A program made the position numbers and the translations under genes. From 66-474 sp040255405 (lineage in GTDB: Bacteria > Pseudomonadota > Gammaproteobacteria > Xanthomonadales > Rhodanobacteraceae), in NCBI GenBank assembly GCA_040255405.1, contig JBDZUX010000004.1, forward strand, positions 106,094-170,093: 64,000 nt of DNA, read 5' to 3'. Shown here one piece after another: positions 18,860 through 28,785 of this stretch (positions are counted from its first letter, which is position 1; the number at the start of each line of letters is the position of its first letter). The notes below the pieces were generated by a model. The model was not told the DNA's origin. It ran no database searches and saw only the letters and a list, made by a program, of their open reading frames with translations.

Positions 18860-19342
18860 ATGAAAGGCATCCGTCGCGCATGGGGCGCCCTCGCCTGCCT
18901 GGCCGCCTGCGCACCGGCCTGGTCAGCCGGCTTCGACCTGGCCGCGGGGCCCAGCCTCACCTCGTCCGAGCGCACCACCGTCGCCGTTTTCGCGAGCGTG
19001 TTCGGCGAAAGCCCCGATGACGGCCGTGCCCACGTCGAACCGATCGCCACGGTCGGCTGGGTCGGCGCGCGCAACACCCGCAGGGATGATTTGAACCACG
19101 AGGTGTTCCTGGCCGGCGGCGGCGTGCGCGTGGTGGCGGCCGATCCCGACTGGTTCCTCAGCGAGCAACTCGCCGCGACCAGTACGCGCACCGACGCGCT
19201 GTCCAGCGGCTTCGAATTCATGACCAGCGCCGGATGGCAACACGGCCATTTCGTCGTGATGCTGCGACACATCTCCAACGCGCACCTGTTTGGCGGCAAG
19301 AATCTCGGCGAGACGATGCTGCTGGCGGGGATCAAGTTCTAG
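18860..19342 (+). CDS. pagL: PagL-like lipid A 3-O-deacylase (acyloxyacyl hydrolase family)
   Basis: Predicted outer-membrane beta-barrel enzyme that removes the 3-O-linked acyl chain of lipid A. The 160-residue protein has a signal peptide ending around AWSA (residue 22), beta-strand-rich body, the catalytic motif LRHISNAHLF with His137 and Ser139 spaced as in PagL (H-x-S-N), and a C-terminal phenylalanine typical of outer-membrane barrels. The ATG at 18860 follows AAGGAG. It is divergent from the marR efflux operon. Activity is inferred from the motif. Confidence 0.8.
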   Translation: MKGIRRAWGALACLAACAPAWSAGFDLAAGPSLTSSERTTVAVFASVFGESPDDGRAHVEPIATVGWVGARNTRRDDLNHEVFLAGGGVRVVAADPDWFLSEQLAATSTRTDALSSGFEFMTSAGWQHGHFVVMLRHISNAHLFGGKNLGETMLLAGIKF

Positions 19343-19356
19343 CGAACCGCGATGGC

Positions 19357-19482
19357 AGGGCGGGAGAAGCGCAGCGCATCCCGCCGATTTTCGCCTTGCA
19401 CCGGCGGGAGAAGCGCAGCGCATCCCGCCGAGTTTTGCCCCGCACCGGCGGGATACGCCGCTGCGCAGCTGCGCCCGCCCTG
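19357..19482. repeat. REP-like cluster: three GCGGGAGAAGCGCAGCG-type copies
   Basis: Two nearly identical copies (19357-19384 and 19401-19428) read GGCGGGAGAAGCGCAGCG then CATCCCGCC, and a third, inverted copy at 19445-19482 ends GCGCCCGCCCTGC. Each can fold into a hairpin with GGCGGG/CCCGCC arms. The cluster sits between convergent genes pagL and sseA. Related copies occur at 27165, 27302 and 42457. Confidence 0.85.
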
Positions 19483-19488
19483 CAAAAC

Positions 19489-20340
19489 TTAGGTGCCTGT
19501 CGCGACGGGACGCGATGGATCGGCGACCCACCCGCTCCACGAGGGCGCGAACAGGCGCGAGCCATGCAGGCCGGCGGTTTCCATCGCCAGCAGGTTGTGG
19601 CAGGCGGTGACGCCCGAGCCGCACATGTGCACGACGTCCTCCGGCCGGTGACCGGCGAGCACCGCTTCGAATTCCTTGCGCAACGCCTGCCGTGACTTGA
19701 ACCGCCCCCCGGCGTCGAGATTTTCGGGAAACGGCCGGTTGTGCGCACCGGGCACGTGGCCCGCGGCGCGGTCGAGCGGCTCCGACTCGCCGCGAAAACG
19801 CTCCGCCCCGCGCGCATCCAGCATCAAGGTCGACGGCTGTCCGCGCAGCGCCTGCAGTTCCTCGCAATACACCACGCGCGCGGGATCGAAATGCAACGCG
19901 ACCGACGTTGCCTGGCGCGGCACGGCGGCGCCGTGTTCCACCGGCAGGCCCGCCGCCATCCACGCTTTCCAGCCGCCATCCAGCACGCTGGCCGGGACGC
20001 CGGCGCTGTCCAGCATCCACCACAGCCGCGCCGCGGCGAGCGCGCCACCCGCATCGTCATACGCGACCACGCGTTGCGGCTTGCGCCAGCCCCAACGCGA
20101 CAACGTTCGCGCAAACGCTTCGACATCGGGCAACGGGTGCCGGCCAAGGCCCTGTTTCGACAGATCGGAAAGGTCGCGATCGAGGCTCGCATAGACCGCG
20201 CCCGGAATGTGTGCGTCCAGGAAATCCCGCTCGCCCTTGCCGGGATCGGCCAGGCCAAACCGGCAATCCACGATCAGCACGTCATGGGGCGGCAACGCCG
20301 CCAGCGCCGTTGCATCGATCAATGCTTGCAGGTCTTTCAT
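19489..20340 (-). CDS. sseA: sulfurtransferase (3-mercaptopyruvate/thiosulfate type, two rhodanese domains)
   Basis: Moves a sulfane sulfur from 3-mercaptopyruvate or thiosulfate to a thiophilic acceptor through a cysteine persulfide. The 283-residue protein has an N-terminal inactive rhodanese domain (VDCRFGLADPGKGERDFLDA, HIPGAVYASLDRDL) and a C-terminal active one with Cys240 in the loop CGSGVTA, the form usual for mercaptopyruvate sulfurtransferases. Cytoplasmic. The start overlaps the stop of the upstream Nudix gene by four bases, so they are co-translated. Confidence 0.92.
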   Translation of the reverse strand: MKDLQALIDATALAALPPHDVLIVDCRFGLADPGKGERDFLDAHIPGAVYASLDRDLSDLSKQGLGRHPLPDVEAFARTLSRWGWRKPQRVVAYDDAGGALAAARLWWMLDSAGVPASVLDGGWKAWMAAGLPVEHGAAVPRQATSVALHFDPARVVYCEELQALRGQPSTLMLDARGAERFRGESEPLDRAAGHVPGAHNRPFPENLDAGGRFKSRQALRKEFEAVLAGHRPEDVVHMCGSGVTACHNLLAMETAGLHGSRLFAPSWSGWVADPSRPVATGT

Positions 20341-20942
20341 TTGATGATCTCCATGCGCCGCATCAGGTTTACCAGCATCGCCGCCGTTGCGCCCCAGATG
20401 CGCGGCTCGACGCCCACGTATTCATACACCTTGCGCGCCTCGCCGCGCGCGCGGAATTCGAACTCGTGCAGGTTGGCCGGGTCGAGCAGGAACGCGATCG
20501 GCACCTCGAATATCTTCGCGACCTCTTCCGGCTGCGGCGTCAACACGGCGTCGCCCGCCATCCGTGCCACCACCGGCGTCACGCAGAACCCGCTGATCGT
20601 TTCAAGGCAATCGAGAAACCCGAGCGGCTGGGCCGCGTTCGGATCCAGTGCGACTTCTTCGCGGCTTTCGCGCAGCGCCGTCTCGATCGCGCCCGCATCA
20701 CCGTGATCGGTACGGCCGCCGGGGAAACTGACCTGCCCCGCGTGACGCGCGAGATCGCCGCGCCGCAACGTGAACACCACGCGCGGCTCCGGCGTGTCGC
20801 GGATCGCCATCAGCACCGCGGCATCCGCGCGCGGGCCGTCGCCGAGCAGGTCGAGCAGGCGGTCGTGGTTCCACGCCGGCGGCGCGGGCGGCGTCTCCAG
20901 CGGATGCAAGGCACGCGTGACGGATTCGAACCAGTCCGTCAT
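20337..20942 (-). CDS. nudL: Nudix hydrolase, CoA pyrophosphatase type
   Basis: Predicted to cleave CoA and derivatives to 3',5'-ADP and phosphopantetheine. The 201-residue protein has the CoA-specific motif upstream of the Nudix box (TLRRGDLARHAGQVSFPGG) and the box itself (GGRTDHGDAGAIETALRES followed by REEVAL). It lies in a three-gene overlapping cluster, DUF1289 protein-Nudix-sulfurtransferase, all joined by ATGA overlaps. The ATG at 20942 is chosen because it gives that overlap and a normal N-terminus. Confidence 0.88.
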   Translation of the reverse strand: MTDWFESVTRALHPLETPPAPPAWNHDRLLDLLGDGPRADAAVLMAIRDTPEPRVVFTLRRGDLARHAGQVSFPGGRTDHGDAGAIETALRESREEVALDPNAAQPLGFLDCLETISGFCVTPVVARMAGDAVLTPQPEEVAKIFEVPIAFLLDPANLHEFEFRARGEARKVYEYVGVEPRIWGATAAMLVNLMRRMEIIK

Positions 20943-21133
20943 GGCCGCGCCGGAGGCCGCAACGGCTGCACCTCGCGGACCCAGCGCCGGCGATCGTCCT
21001 GGGTCAGCGTACCCCAGGCTGCAATCTCTCCCAACGTGCGCCGGCAACCGATGCACAGTCCGTCCGCGTCCATCCGGCAGATGCCGATGCATGGGGTGAG
21101 CGGTTCTTCGGGGGGAGAATACTGAAGCGGCAT
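20939..21133 (-). CDS. DUF1289 family protein
   Basis: A 64-residue cysteine-containing protein with the DUF1289 pattern: PCIGICRMDADGLCIGC then RRTLGEIAAW. Four cysteines in C-x3-C-x7-C-x2-C array suggest metal or iron-sulfur binding, though no function is established. The ATG at 21133 gives MPLQYSPPEE; an upstream in-frame start would add eight residues. Its stop overlaps the Nudix start by four bases. Confidence 0.85.
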   Translation of the reverse strand: MPLQYSPPEEPLTPCIGICRMDADGLCIGCRRTLGEIAAWGTLTQDDRRRWVREVQPLRPPARP

Positions 21134-21311
21134 TCGACTAGCGTAGCGCAGACGCAATGATCAAGCGCATGGCTTCGCGCGGAGACCGACCTCGCCATGC
21201 GATCTGGCTCCGCCGCGTCGATGATGTCCTCTCATCCCCGCCCTTTTCCTCGAAAACGATGAAGCCATTTTCGGGAGAAGGTTCGCCGCCGATCCGCAAT
21301 GCCTCACGATC

Positions 21312-22025
21312 TTACGGCTTGGCGCCCAGAAGATGGATGTCGAACACGAGCGCCTCATTGGGCCCGATGCGGGGCGGCGAACCGCGGATGCCGTAAGCCT
21401 GGTCGGGCGGAATGAACACCTGCCAGTGATCGCCGACGTGCATGCGGGTGATGATTTCACGCCAACCCGGGATCATCTGGTTGACTGGAAATACCACCGG
21501 CTTGCCGCGATCTTCGGTGTTGTCGAAGACCGTGCCATCCAGGAATTCGCCGCGGTATTGCAGCGTCACTTCGCTGTCGAGCGAGGGGCTCTTGTTGCCC
21601 TTGCCGCCACCGATCACCTTGTACTGCACGCCGGACGGCAGCGTGACCACGCCCTGCTTGTTGGCATTGTCGGCGAAGAATGTCCGCGCCTTTTTCAGAT
21701 TCGCGGTCGCGAGCTTCTCATACGCGGCGCGGGCCTCGGCCACCATCTTGCGCTGCATGGCCTGGATGACCTGCTGCATCACCTGCGGCGAGTACTCGGG
21801 CTTCTTGCGCGAGAAGCCATCCTGCACGCCGTGCAGCACGGTGGCGATGTCCACGTCGAGATTGCGCCGGCCGAGATCGAGTCCCGCCTCGTAACCGAGC
21901 GCGTAGGAAAGTTCCGCGTTGTTCGCCGCGGGCGCGGCCGATGATTTCGGCGGTTGCGCGTGCACGCGGCCCAGCGGCCACAACGCGCCTGCAACCAACA
22001 CCATCACGATGACGACCCTGTTCAT
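21312..22025 (-). CDS. FKBP-type peptidyl-prolyl cis-trans isomerase, exported (Mip/FkpA-like)
   Basis: Periplasmic or surface folding helper, 237 residues. It has a signal peptide (cleavage near GRVHA, residue 24), an alpha-helical dimerisation region with the family pattern ALGYEAGLDLGRRNLDVD, and a C-terminal FKBP domain (VTLQYRGEFLDGTVFDNT, IPGWREIITRMHVGDHWQVF, IPPDQAYG, LVFDIHLLGAKP). The ATG at 22025 begins the signal peptide. Resembles Mip/FklB proteins of Xanthomonads. Confidence 0.93.
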   Translation of the reverse strand: MNRVVIVMVLVAGALWPLGRVHAQPPKSSAAPAANNAELSYALGYEAGLDLGRRNLDVDIATVLHGVQDGFSRKKPEYSPQVMQQVIQAMQRKMVAEARAAYEKLATANLKKARTFFADNANKQGVVTLPSGVQYKVIGGGKGNKSPSLDSEVTLQYRGEFLDGTVFDNTEDRGKPVVFPVNQMIPGWREIITRMHVGDHWQVFIPPDQAYGIRGSPPRIGPNEALVFDIHLLGAKP

Positions 22026-22126
22026 GCCGATACCAGATCCGCTGTCCATTTCGCGCAGCCGTGGTCCGCACTACTTCGCGGCGACCCGAACTTGGAGTCG
22101 CCACCGCCCTGAAAGGTTCCCGAATA

Positions 22127-22963
22127 CTAAGGGGTTTTGGCGTATTTGAGCTCGCCCGCGGTGATCCGCATGTCCAGCCTGTTTTCCGGCGGCGCCAGCG
22201 GACACGTCGCATACGGCGTGAACGCGCACGGCGGATTGTAGGCCTTGTTGAAGTCCAGCACGATCTTGCCGTCGCGCGGCATGTCGGCATACAGGAAGCG
22301 CGCCGCGCCATAGGTTTCCTTGCCCGAAGTCGCGTCCGCGAAGATCAGGAACAGTTGCGTGTCGCCGGGCGCTTCCAGCACCGGATACAACTCGAACCGC
22401 TTCCCGTCGCGTTCGAACACCGCCCTGCCCGGCGCCGGGTAACGCTCGACGGTGCCGATCACGGTGCCGGTGGCAAGCGAATACGGCGGGTCCAGCGGAA
22501 CCCAGTCTGCGACGATGCGCCACGTATCGTCGACGCGAAAACGCTCGATGCCTGCGAACCGGGTGCGGGTCTCGGCTTCGCTGTCGCGGATCCGCAAGCC
22601 CTTGCGGCCGCCGCGATCCACCGCGATGAAGTTCACCGAACCGAATGCGACGGTGGTCGGGTTGGCATGGCTGTCATCGCGCAGCACCGCACGTGTTCCG
22701 GTAGTCCCGTCGATGGTCACGCCGTCGGTCGCATCGAGCGCGATCGACAACGGGCCGCCATCGGGCCACGTGATCGTGCCGAGATGCGCGGGCGCCTTCG
22801 CCAGCACGATGTCGTTGTCGCACGCGCTGCCGATCCGGTTCGCACCCGGCTTCAGCCATTCGAGGCCAGCCAGGCTCAACCAGCCGTTCGGCGCCGTCAG
22901 TCGCGCGATGCGCTGCGCGTGCCAGCGTTCGATTTCCTGCTCGTACTCGCGAGTCGAATCCAT
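22127..22963 (-). CDS. DUF1684 family protein
   Basis: A 278-residue protein of the DUF1684 family, with the C-terminal signature DFNKAYNPPCAFTPYATCPLAPPENRL divided here as DFNKAYNPPC, AFTPYATC and LAPPENRL, and an N-terminal half resembling a forkhead-associated-like beta fold (GWLSLAGLEWLKPGANRIGS). No signal peptide. Function unknown. The ATG at 22963 lies five bases beyond the mutL stop, so it is probably in the mutL transcript. Confidence 0.85.
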   Translation of the reverse strand: MDSTREYEQEIERWHAQRIARLTAPNGWLSLAGLEWLKPGANRIGSACDNDIVLAKAPAHLGTITWPDGGPLSIALDATDGVTIDGTTGTRAVLRDDSHANPTTVAFGSVNFIAVDRGGRKGLRIRDSEAETRTRFAGIERFRVDDTWRIVADWVPLDPPYSLATGTVIGTVERYPAPGRAVFERDGKRFELYPVLEAPGDTQLFLIFADATSGKETYGAARFLYADMPRDGKIVLDFNKAYNPPCAFTPYATCPLAPPENRLDMRITAGELKYAKTP

Positions 22964-22968
22964 GCCGG

Positions 22969-24762
22969 TCACCGCCCGCGCAGGAACAATCTGTCCAGTT
23001 CCGCAACCGAGAGCTGCGTCCACGTCGGTCGCCCGTGATTGCATTGCCCGGACCGTTCGGTGGCTTCCATCTCGCGCAGCAGCGCGTTCATCTCGGGCAG
23101 CGTCAAGCGCCGGTGCGCACGTACCGAACCATGGCAGGCCATCGTGGAAAGCAATTCGTTCTGCAGTTCTTCCAGCCGGCGCGAGCTGCCGTGTTCGGCC
23201 AGTTCGCCCAGCACGTCGCGCGCGAGTTGCGCGACGTCGGCGCCGTCCAGCAGCGCGGGAATCCGGCGCGCGGTGACCTGGCCCGGTCCGCTGCGATCGA
23301 GTTCCAACCCGCACGCCGCGAGCGTGTCCGCGTACTCTTCGGCCGCCGCGGCCTCGCGCTCGCTGACCGCGATCGCCTCGGGCACCAGCAGTTGCTGCGC
23401 GCGCACCTGATGCGCCTCGCGCGACGCCTTCAGCTTTTCATAGGTCACCCGTTCATGCGCGGCGTGCATGTCCACCAGCACCAGGCCGTGCGCGTTCTCG
23501 GCAAGAATGTAGATGCCCGCAAGCTGCGCCAGGGCGTAACCGAGCGGCGGCGCATCGCCCGCATCGGTTTCCGGCAACGGCGCGCGCACCAGCGGCGCGG
23601 CTTCGCGCTGTCCGAGGAGCACCGCGTAGGGATCGGCCGCCGCTTCGCACACGCCCAAACCGAACTGGCGTGGCGCCGGCGCAGCATAAGCAAGCGATGC
23701 GCCACCGGTCCGCGCCCGTGCGAATCCATGGGCTTGCGACGGCGCGGCCGTGGCGACCTGCTCGCCCGCACGCGTCTGCGCCACCGCCTCGTGCAGCGCG
23801 TGAAACAGGAAATCGTGCACCAGCCGCCCGTCGCGGAAACGCACCTCGCGCTTGGCCGGATGCACGTTGACATCCACTGCAGCCGGATCGAGTTCCAGGA
23901 ACAACACGAACGCCGGATGCCGGCCGTGGTACAACACGTCCTCGTAGGCCTGCCGCACCGCATGCGCGACGCTGCGATCGCGCACCAGCCGCCCGTTGAC
24001 ATGGAAATACTGCTGGTCGGCCTGCGCGCGTGATGCCGTGGGCAAGCCGATCCATCCCGCCAATCGCAAACCGGCGGCCGCATGTTCGATGCGCAGGCAA
24101 TTTTGCGCGAAGGTATCGCCCAGCAACTCGCCCGCGCGTTGCAGTTGCGCGGCATCATCCGGCGCCGGCTTCAGCATGCGTACCGGCTTGCCGTTGTGGA
24201 TCAGCCGGAATTCCACGTCGGGGCGCGCCAGGGCAAGCGAGCGCACCAACTCGTCGATGTGCCCGAACTCGGTGCGCTCGGCGCGCAGGAACTTGCGCCG
24301 CGCGGGCACCGCGTGGAACAGGTCGCGCACTTCGACGGTGGTGCCGATTGGATGCGCGGCGGGCTGGGGCGCGCCGCCGCCGAATGCGTCGAGGCGGGTG
24401 CCGTGGCCATCGTTCGCGCGGCGCGAGCTCATGCTCATCCGCGACACCGACGCAATCGACGCCAACGCCTCACCGCGAAACCCCATGCTGGCGACGCGGA
24501 TCAGGTCATCGAAGCTCGCGATCTTGCTGGTCGCATGCGGCGCCAGCGCCAGCGGCAACTCCTCCGGCGGAATGCCACCGCCGTCGTCGCGCACACGGAT
24601 CAATCGCATCCCGCCCTGTTCGATCTCGATAACGATGCGGCGCGCACCCGCGTCGAGGCTGTTCTCGGCCAGTTCCTTCACCACCGAGGCGGGCCGTTCG
24701 ATGACCTCACCCGCGGCGATCTGGTTGACGAGTTCAGGAGCAAGCGGACGGATCGAAGGCAT
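22969..24762 (-). CDS. mutL: DNA mismatch repair protein MutL
   Basis: GHKL ATPase that couples MutS mismatch recognition to strand removal. The 597-residue protein has ATPase motifs ENSLDAGA, RDDGGGIPPEEL, and GFRGEALASIASVS in the first 110 residues, and a C-terminal endonuclease domain: DMHAAHE-RVTYE (residues 431-442, matching DxHAxxExxxxE), ACHGSVRAHRR and CNHGRPT. These metal-site motifs imply a nicking MutL of the methyl-independent kind, unlike E. coli. The ATG at 24762 is the conserved MPSIRPLAPELVNQIAAGE start. Confidence 0.96.
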   Translation of the reverse strand: MPSIRPLAPELVNQIAAGEVIERPASVVKELAENSLDAGARRIVIEIEQGGMRLIRVRDDGGGIPPEELPLALAPHATSKIASFDDLIRVASMGFRGEALASIASVSRMSMSSRRANDGHGTRLDAFGGGAPQPAAHPIGTTVEVRDLFHAVPARRKFLRAERTEFGHIDELVRSLALARPDVEFRLIHNGKPVRMLKPAPDDAAQLQRAGELLGDTFAQNCLRIEHAAAGLRLAGWIGLPTASRAQADQQYFHVNGRLVRDRSVAHAVRQAYEDVLYHGRHPAFVLFLELDPAAVDVNVHPAKREVRFRDGRLVHDFLFHALHEAVAQTRAGEQVATAAPSQAHGFARARTGGASLAYAAPAPRQFGLGVCEAAADPYAVLLGQREAAPLVRAPLPETDAGDAPPLGYALAQLAGIYILAENAHGLVLVDMHAAHERVTYEKLKASREAHQVRAQQLLVPEAIAVSEREAAAAEEYADTLAACGLELDRSGPGQVTARRIPALLDGADVAQLARDVLGELAEHGSSRRLEELQNELLSTMACHGSVRAHRRLTLPEMNALLREMEATERSGQCNHGRPTWTQLSVAELDRLFLRGR

Positions 24763-24830
24763 CGGCGAAGTATGACGGACCGTGGTCGGCGCTGCATCCA
24801 ATCGGCGCGCGTGTCGTGCAGGTTGGGCGA

Positions 24831-24956
24831 GCGGTTTTGCGAACCTCGAAATCCGCCTGGCGTCGGGCTTCACCCGGGCAAGGTCCACTCAACCCAACCT
24901 GCAAAGCCGAGCGCTTCATGCAGGTTCGGCTGAGCGATGCTTGCGAAGCCCAACCA
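24831..24956. repeat. inverted GGTTGGGC / GCCCAACC repeat in the mutL upstream gap
   Basis: The 273-base gap upstream of mutL (24763-25035) contains GGTTGGGCGAGCG (24831) and, reversed, TTGCGAAGCCCAACC (24942-24956), with an internal CCCAACC/GGTTCGGC pair. A related fragment (AAGGTTGGGCTGACCCGG) is near 38917. No gene is seen in the gap. Confidence 0.55.
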
Positions 24957-25035
24957 TCATCCATCGATATCGGGCTCCTCCCGGATGAAGACCGGGGCCG
25001 GCCCACCCTGGTCATCCCGACGATCGACGGCAAGC

Positions 25036-25944
25036 TCAAGGCACCGTCTCCCGGTCCAACGCCTTGCGATCCCATTGCGCGAGGTCCGCGGCGCGCGCGT
25101 AAGTGCTGTCGATGAAGGTGCGGATCATCGCGTCCGGCGACTCGGCCTGCCGCACCGCTTCGTAAGGCAGGATGAACTCGCCGAGTCCGCCGTGGTAGTA
25201 CGCGGCGTCCGGCGACACGCGCGCCTCCTTCAAGCCGTCCGGCTGCGGCACGGCATACGCGTAGAACGCCGGCTCCAGCAGCGGCCCGCTGCCCGGCCAG
25301 AAACCGTGGCTGATCACCTCGTGTGAATACGCCTCGCGCTCGAATGCCGGACCCTCGCGCGGCGGTGCACGCCTGCCGGAGAACCGCGTCACCGCCAGGT
25401 CGAAGCTGCCCCAGAAGAAATTCACCGGGCTGCACTTGCCGACGAACGCGCATTGCGAGTCGGTGAACACCCGATCCACCTGCACCAGGATGCGACACAA
25501 CCGGTTCGCGTATTCGGGATCGTAGCTGTGGTGCTGCGTGTCGCGGTCCAGCCGGATCGGCTCGGGCAGTTCGGTCGACGTCGGTCGGATCTTCACCGGC
25601 AAGCCCATCTCGTCCAGCGTACCCAGCAACGCGCGATAGAAATCGGCGACCGTGCGCGGTTCGAGATCGAGCGTGTGGGTAACGCCGTCCGACGTGCGGA
25701 TCAACAACCGGTGATCGATGAAATCGAACTCGATCGTGAAGGTGCGCGTGCCGTGCGGCAACGGCCGCGTGGTCAATCCGCGCGGTGTGACACGCAGCGC
25801 CACGGCCCAGGAATGATTGAGCGGGGCGGCCAGCGCCAGCGCGACCTTGCCGACCACCTGCGCCCACAGGTGCAGCGTGGCGTAGGTGTCCTTCCACGCC
25901 TCGTACGGCAGCGCGGGCCAACAGGCGTCGTTGTCCGATCGCAT
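25036..25944 (-). CDS. DUF5996 family protein
   Basis: A 302-residue cytoplasmic protein matching the DUF5996 pattern as I recall it: N-terminal WPALPYEAWKDTYATLHLWAQ, the middle EFDFIDHRLLIRTSDG, and C-terminal half with KCSPVNFFWGSFDLAVTRFSG and EVISHGFWPG. Function unknown; no catalytic motif stands out. ATG at 25944 follows AAGGAGG. Alone, with REP-like sequence downstream. Confidence 0.75.
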   Translation of the reverse strand: MRSDNDACWPALPYEAWKDTYATLHLWAQVVGKVALALAAPLNHSWAVALRVTPRGLTTRPLPHGTRTFTIEFDFIDHRLLIRTSDGVTHTLDLEPRTVADFYRALLGTLDEMGLPVKIRPTSTELPEPIRLDRDTQHHSYDPEYANRLCRILVQVDRVFTDSQCAFVGKCSPVNFFWGSFDLAVTRFSGRRAPPREGPAFEREAYSHEVISHGFWPGSGPLLEPAFYAYAVPQPDGLKEARVSPDAAYYHGGLGEFILPYEAVRQAESPDAMIRTFIDSTYARAADLAQWDRKALDRETVP

Positions 25945-26125
25945 GACTGCCCTCCTTGGACGGGTGCCACGCATCCTAGCGCGACGAAAGGCGCGCGTGA
26001 GCCGCAACGCAGCACGCACTGCCCCGCCACTCGACCCGCTTGCATCCGTCGCACAGAAGCGTAGAGCAAGATTTCCTTACTCCGGCAGCCGCCGGAATCA
26101 CGAGCGGGCGCAAAGGCATTGGATT

Positions 26126-26170
26126 CCGGGTTCCTGCGCCGGCACTGCCGCTTCAGGTCCCGGAATGACG
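26126..26170. repeat. REP-like element (GGATTCCGGG...CCCGGAATGACG)
   Basis: Arms GGATTCCGGG and CCCGGAATGACG bracket a short loop. This belongs to the GTCATTCCGG/CCGGAATCC family that recurs at 4729, 28672, 33373 and 46889 in this window. Confidence 0.6.
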
Positions 26171-26198
26171 TCGTACATTCAGGAACACGAAATGGCGC

Positions 26199-26801
26199 CT
26201 AGGCGCGTGACACTTCGGCGTGCATGGCGGCGACGGCGCGCGCGAGGTTGCGTGCCGGTGCCGTGCCCTTGTCGGCAAAGATGCCGGAGAGTTCGTCGTA
26301 ATACCACAGGGTGCCGTCGCGCCGGCCGGTGAACCGGTCGAACAGCGCGTCGCCCAGCAGACGCAGGTCGGCGAGGATTGCGCGGGCGTTGTGCAGCTTG
26401 TCGCAGGCCGAAACCAGCAGCGCCGGCGAGTCGGCAGGCGTCGCGCGGAGGTGCTGCATGTAGGCCTGTTTGCGCACCCTCCATTCGGCGTATTTCGCGT
26501 GTGGCGTCCGCGCGGCAGCCTTCTGCTCGAAGCTGCCATCGGTGCAGTCGCGAACCATGGCCAGTACGCCCGGCCCGAACGCTACGCCAATGCGGCCGGC
26601 GTAGGCCTAGCCGCCGTCCTCGATGGTGTCGTGAAGCAGCGCGGCGATGGCCTGGTCCTCGCTGCCGCCGTATTCCAGCACCAGCGAAGCCACGGCCATC
26701 GGATGCGCGATGTAGGGAATGTCGGTGCCCTTGCGTTTCTGGATGCGGTGCGCGTCGTGGGCAAGCGCCAGCGCAGCGGCCAACCGGTCGTGTTCGATCA
26801 T
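26199..26801 (-). pseudogene. HD-domain (RelA/SpoT-like hydrolase) gene interrupted by an in-frame TAG
   Basis: The N-terminal part (ATG 26801, GGAG ribosome site) reads AHDAHRIQKRKG, YIAHPMAVASLVLEYGG and AALLHDTIEDGG, the metal-binding HD core of RelA/SpoT-like and related phosphohydrolases. A TAG at 26607-26609 then stops translation, but the same frame continues for 136 more codons with a matching C-terminal half (CDKLHNARAILADLRLLGD, WYYDELSGIFADKG). Only one codon is wrong, so it is a recent nonsense mutation, a sequencing error or, less likely, readthrough. Intact length would be 200 residues. Confidence 0.8.
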
Positions 26802-26980
26802 GGTGTTCTCCTTCTGGACGCAGGAATCGTACGGCCCGGGCGTCGCAGAGGGTGCGACAACGGGGAGACCGCGGTCCTGGCGGGGCCGGGACGCGTGGCA
26901 AAAAACCACAAGCGCATTCCACGCCTTCTGCTTATCGCGGCCACTTCGTCATGCTTCCACGGTGCTACGCTCAAAGTCTG

Positions 26981-27169
26981 ATGAGCGATCCCGATCCCAA
27001 ACCGCACCCGCCCGAAAAACCATTGCCCGGCGACTGTTGCGACAGCGGTTGCGATTCGTGCGTGTTCACGGTGTACGCCGAGCAGTTGGAAGAATACGAA
27101 CAGCGGCTCGCGGCGTGGCGCGGGCGTCATCCGGAAGAATCGGCCAGCGACCGGGAGCATAATCTGTAG
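26981..27169 (+). CDS. small oxidoreductase-like domain protein
   Basis: A 62-residue protein with the Oxidored-like pattern: proline-rich start (KPHPPEKPLPGDCCDSGC), four cysteines in CCDSGCDSC, and a helical YAEQLEEYEQRLAAW. Such proteins occur as short stand-alone genes in proteobacteria; the function is not established. Its TAG stop at 27167 lies inside the end of a REP-like element (TGTAGGGCGGG), so the last codons may have been set by repeat insertion. Confidence 0.8.
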   Translation: MSDPDPKPHPPEKPLPGDCCDSGCDSCVFTVYAEQLEEYEQRLAAWRGRHPEESASDREHNL

Positions 27170-27335
27170 GGCGGGAGCAGCCGCGCAGCGGCGTATCCCG
27201 CCTTCCAGGCACATCCGAAATGGTGGATTGCACGAATCACGTGCAACGCGAACGAGGGCTCACCCGGACCAAGTCCGCTTTGCTCCTGCAGAGGCGCGAA
27301 ACGGCGGGATGCGCTGCGCTGCTCCCACCCTACCA
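27165..27335. repeat. pair of opposed REP-like elements between the small gene and purA
   Basis: TGTAGGGCGGGAGCAGCC at 27165 to TATCCCGCC at 27202, and an opposed copy at 27302-27333 (GGCGGGATGCGC to CCCACCCTACC). The two face each other across 99 bases and could form a long stem or a bidirectional terminator between convergent genes. Confidence 0.75.
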
Positions 27336-27339
27336 GCGC

Positions 27340-28632
<1,293 letters not shown>

Positions 28633-28670
28633 GACGTTCTCGCTTCGATATCGTTCTGCGCTCTTTGCTC

Positions 28671-28709
28671 GTCATTCCGGCGCAGGCCGGAATCCATTGT
28701 TCCGCTGAA
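28671..28709. repeat. REP-like element between purA and hflC
   Basis: CGTCATTCCGG and CCGGAATCC arms around GCGCAGG. It is the same family as the elements at 4729, 26126, 33373 and 46889. Confidence 0.6.
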
Positions 28710-28785
28710 ACCGCTGCCTACCATTCGCCGCTGGGTCCCGGCCCGCGCCGGGACGACGGGCAGTTTGTCGCTGAACCAAATTCCG

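Noticed and set aside
26607..26609. Pyrrolysine or programmed readthrough at the TAG in the HD gene
   Set aside because: No flanking signal or tRNA is seen; a nonsense mutation or sequencing error is simpler.
28633..28785. A DUF2065 gene between hflC and purA, usual in relatives
   Set aside because: The gap is only 153 bases and contains a REP-like repeat; no frame resembles DUF2065.
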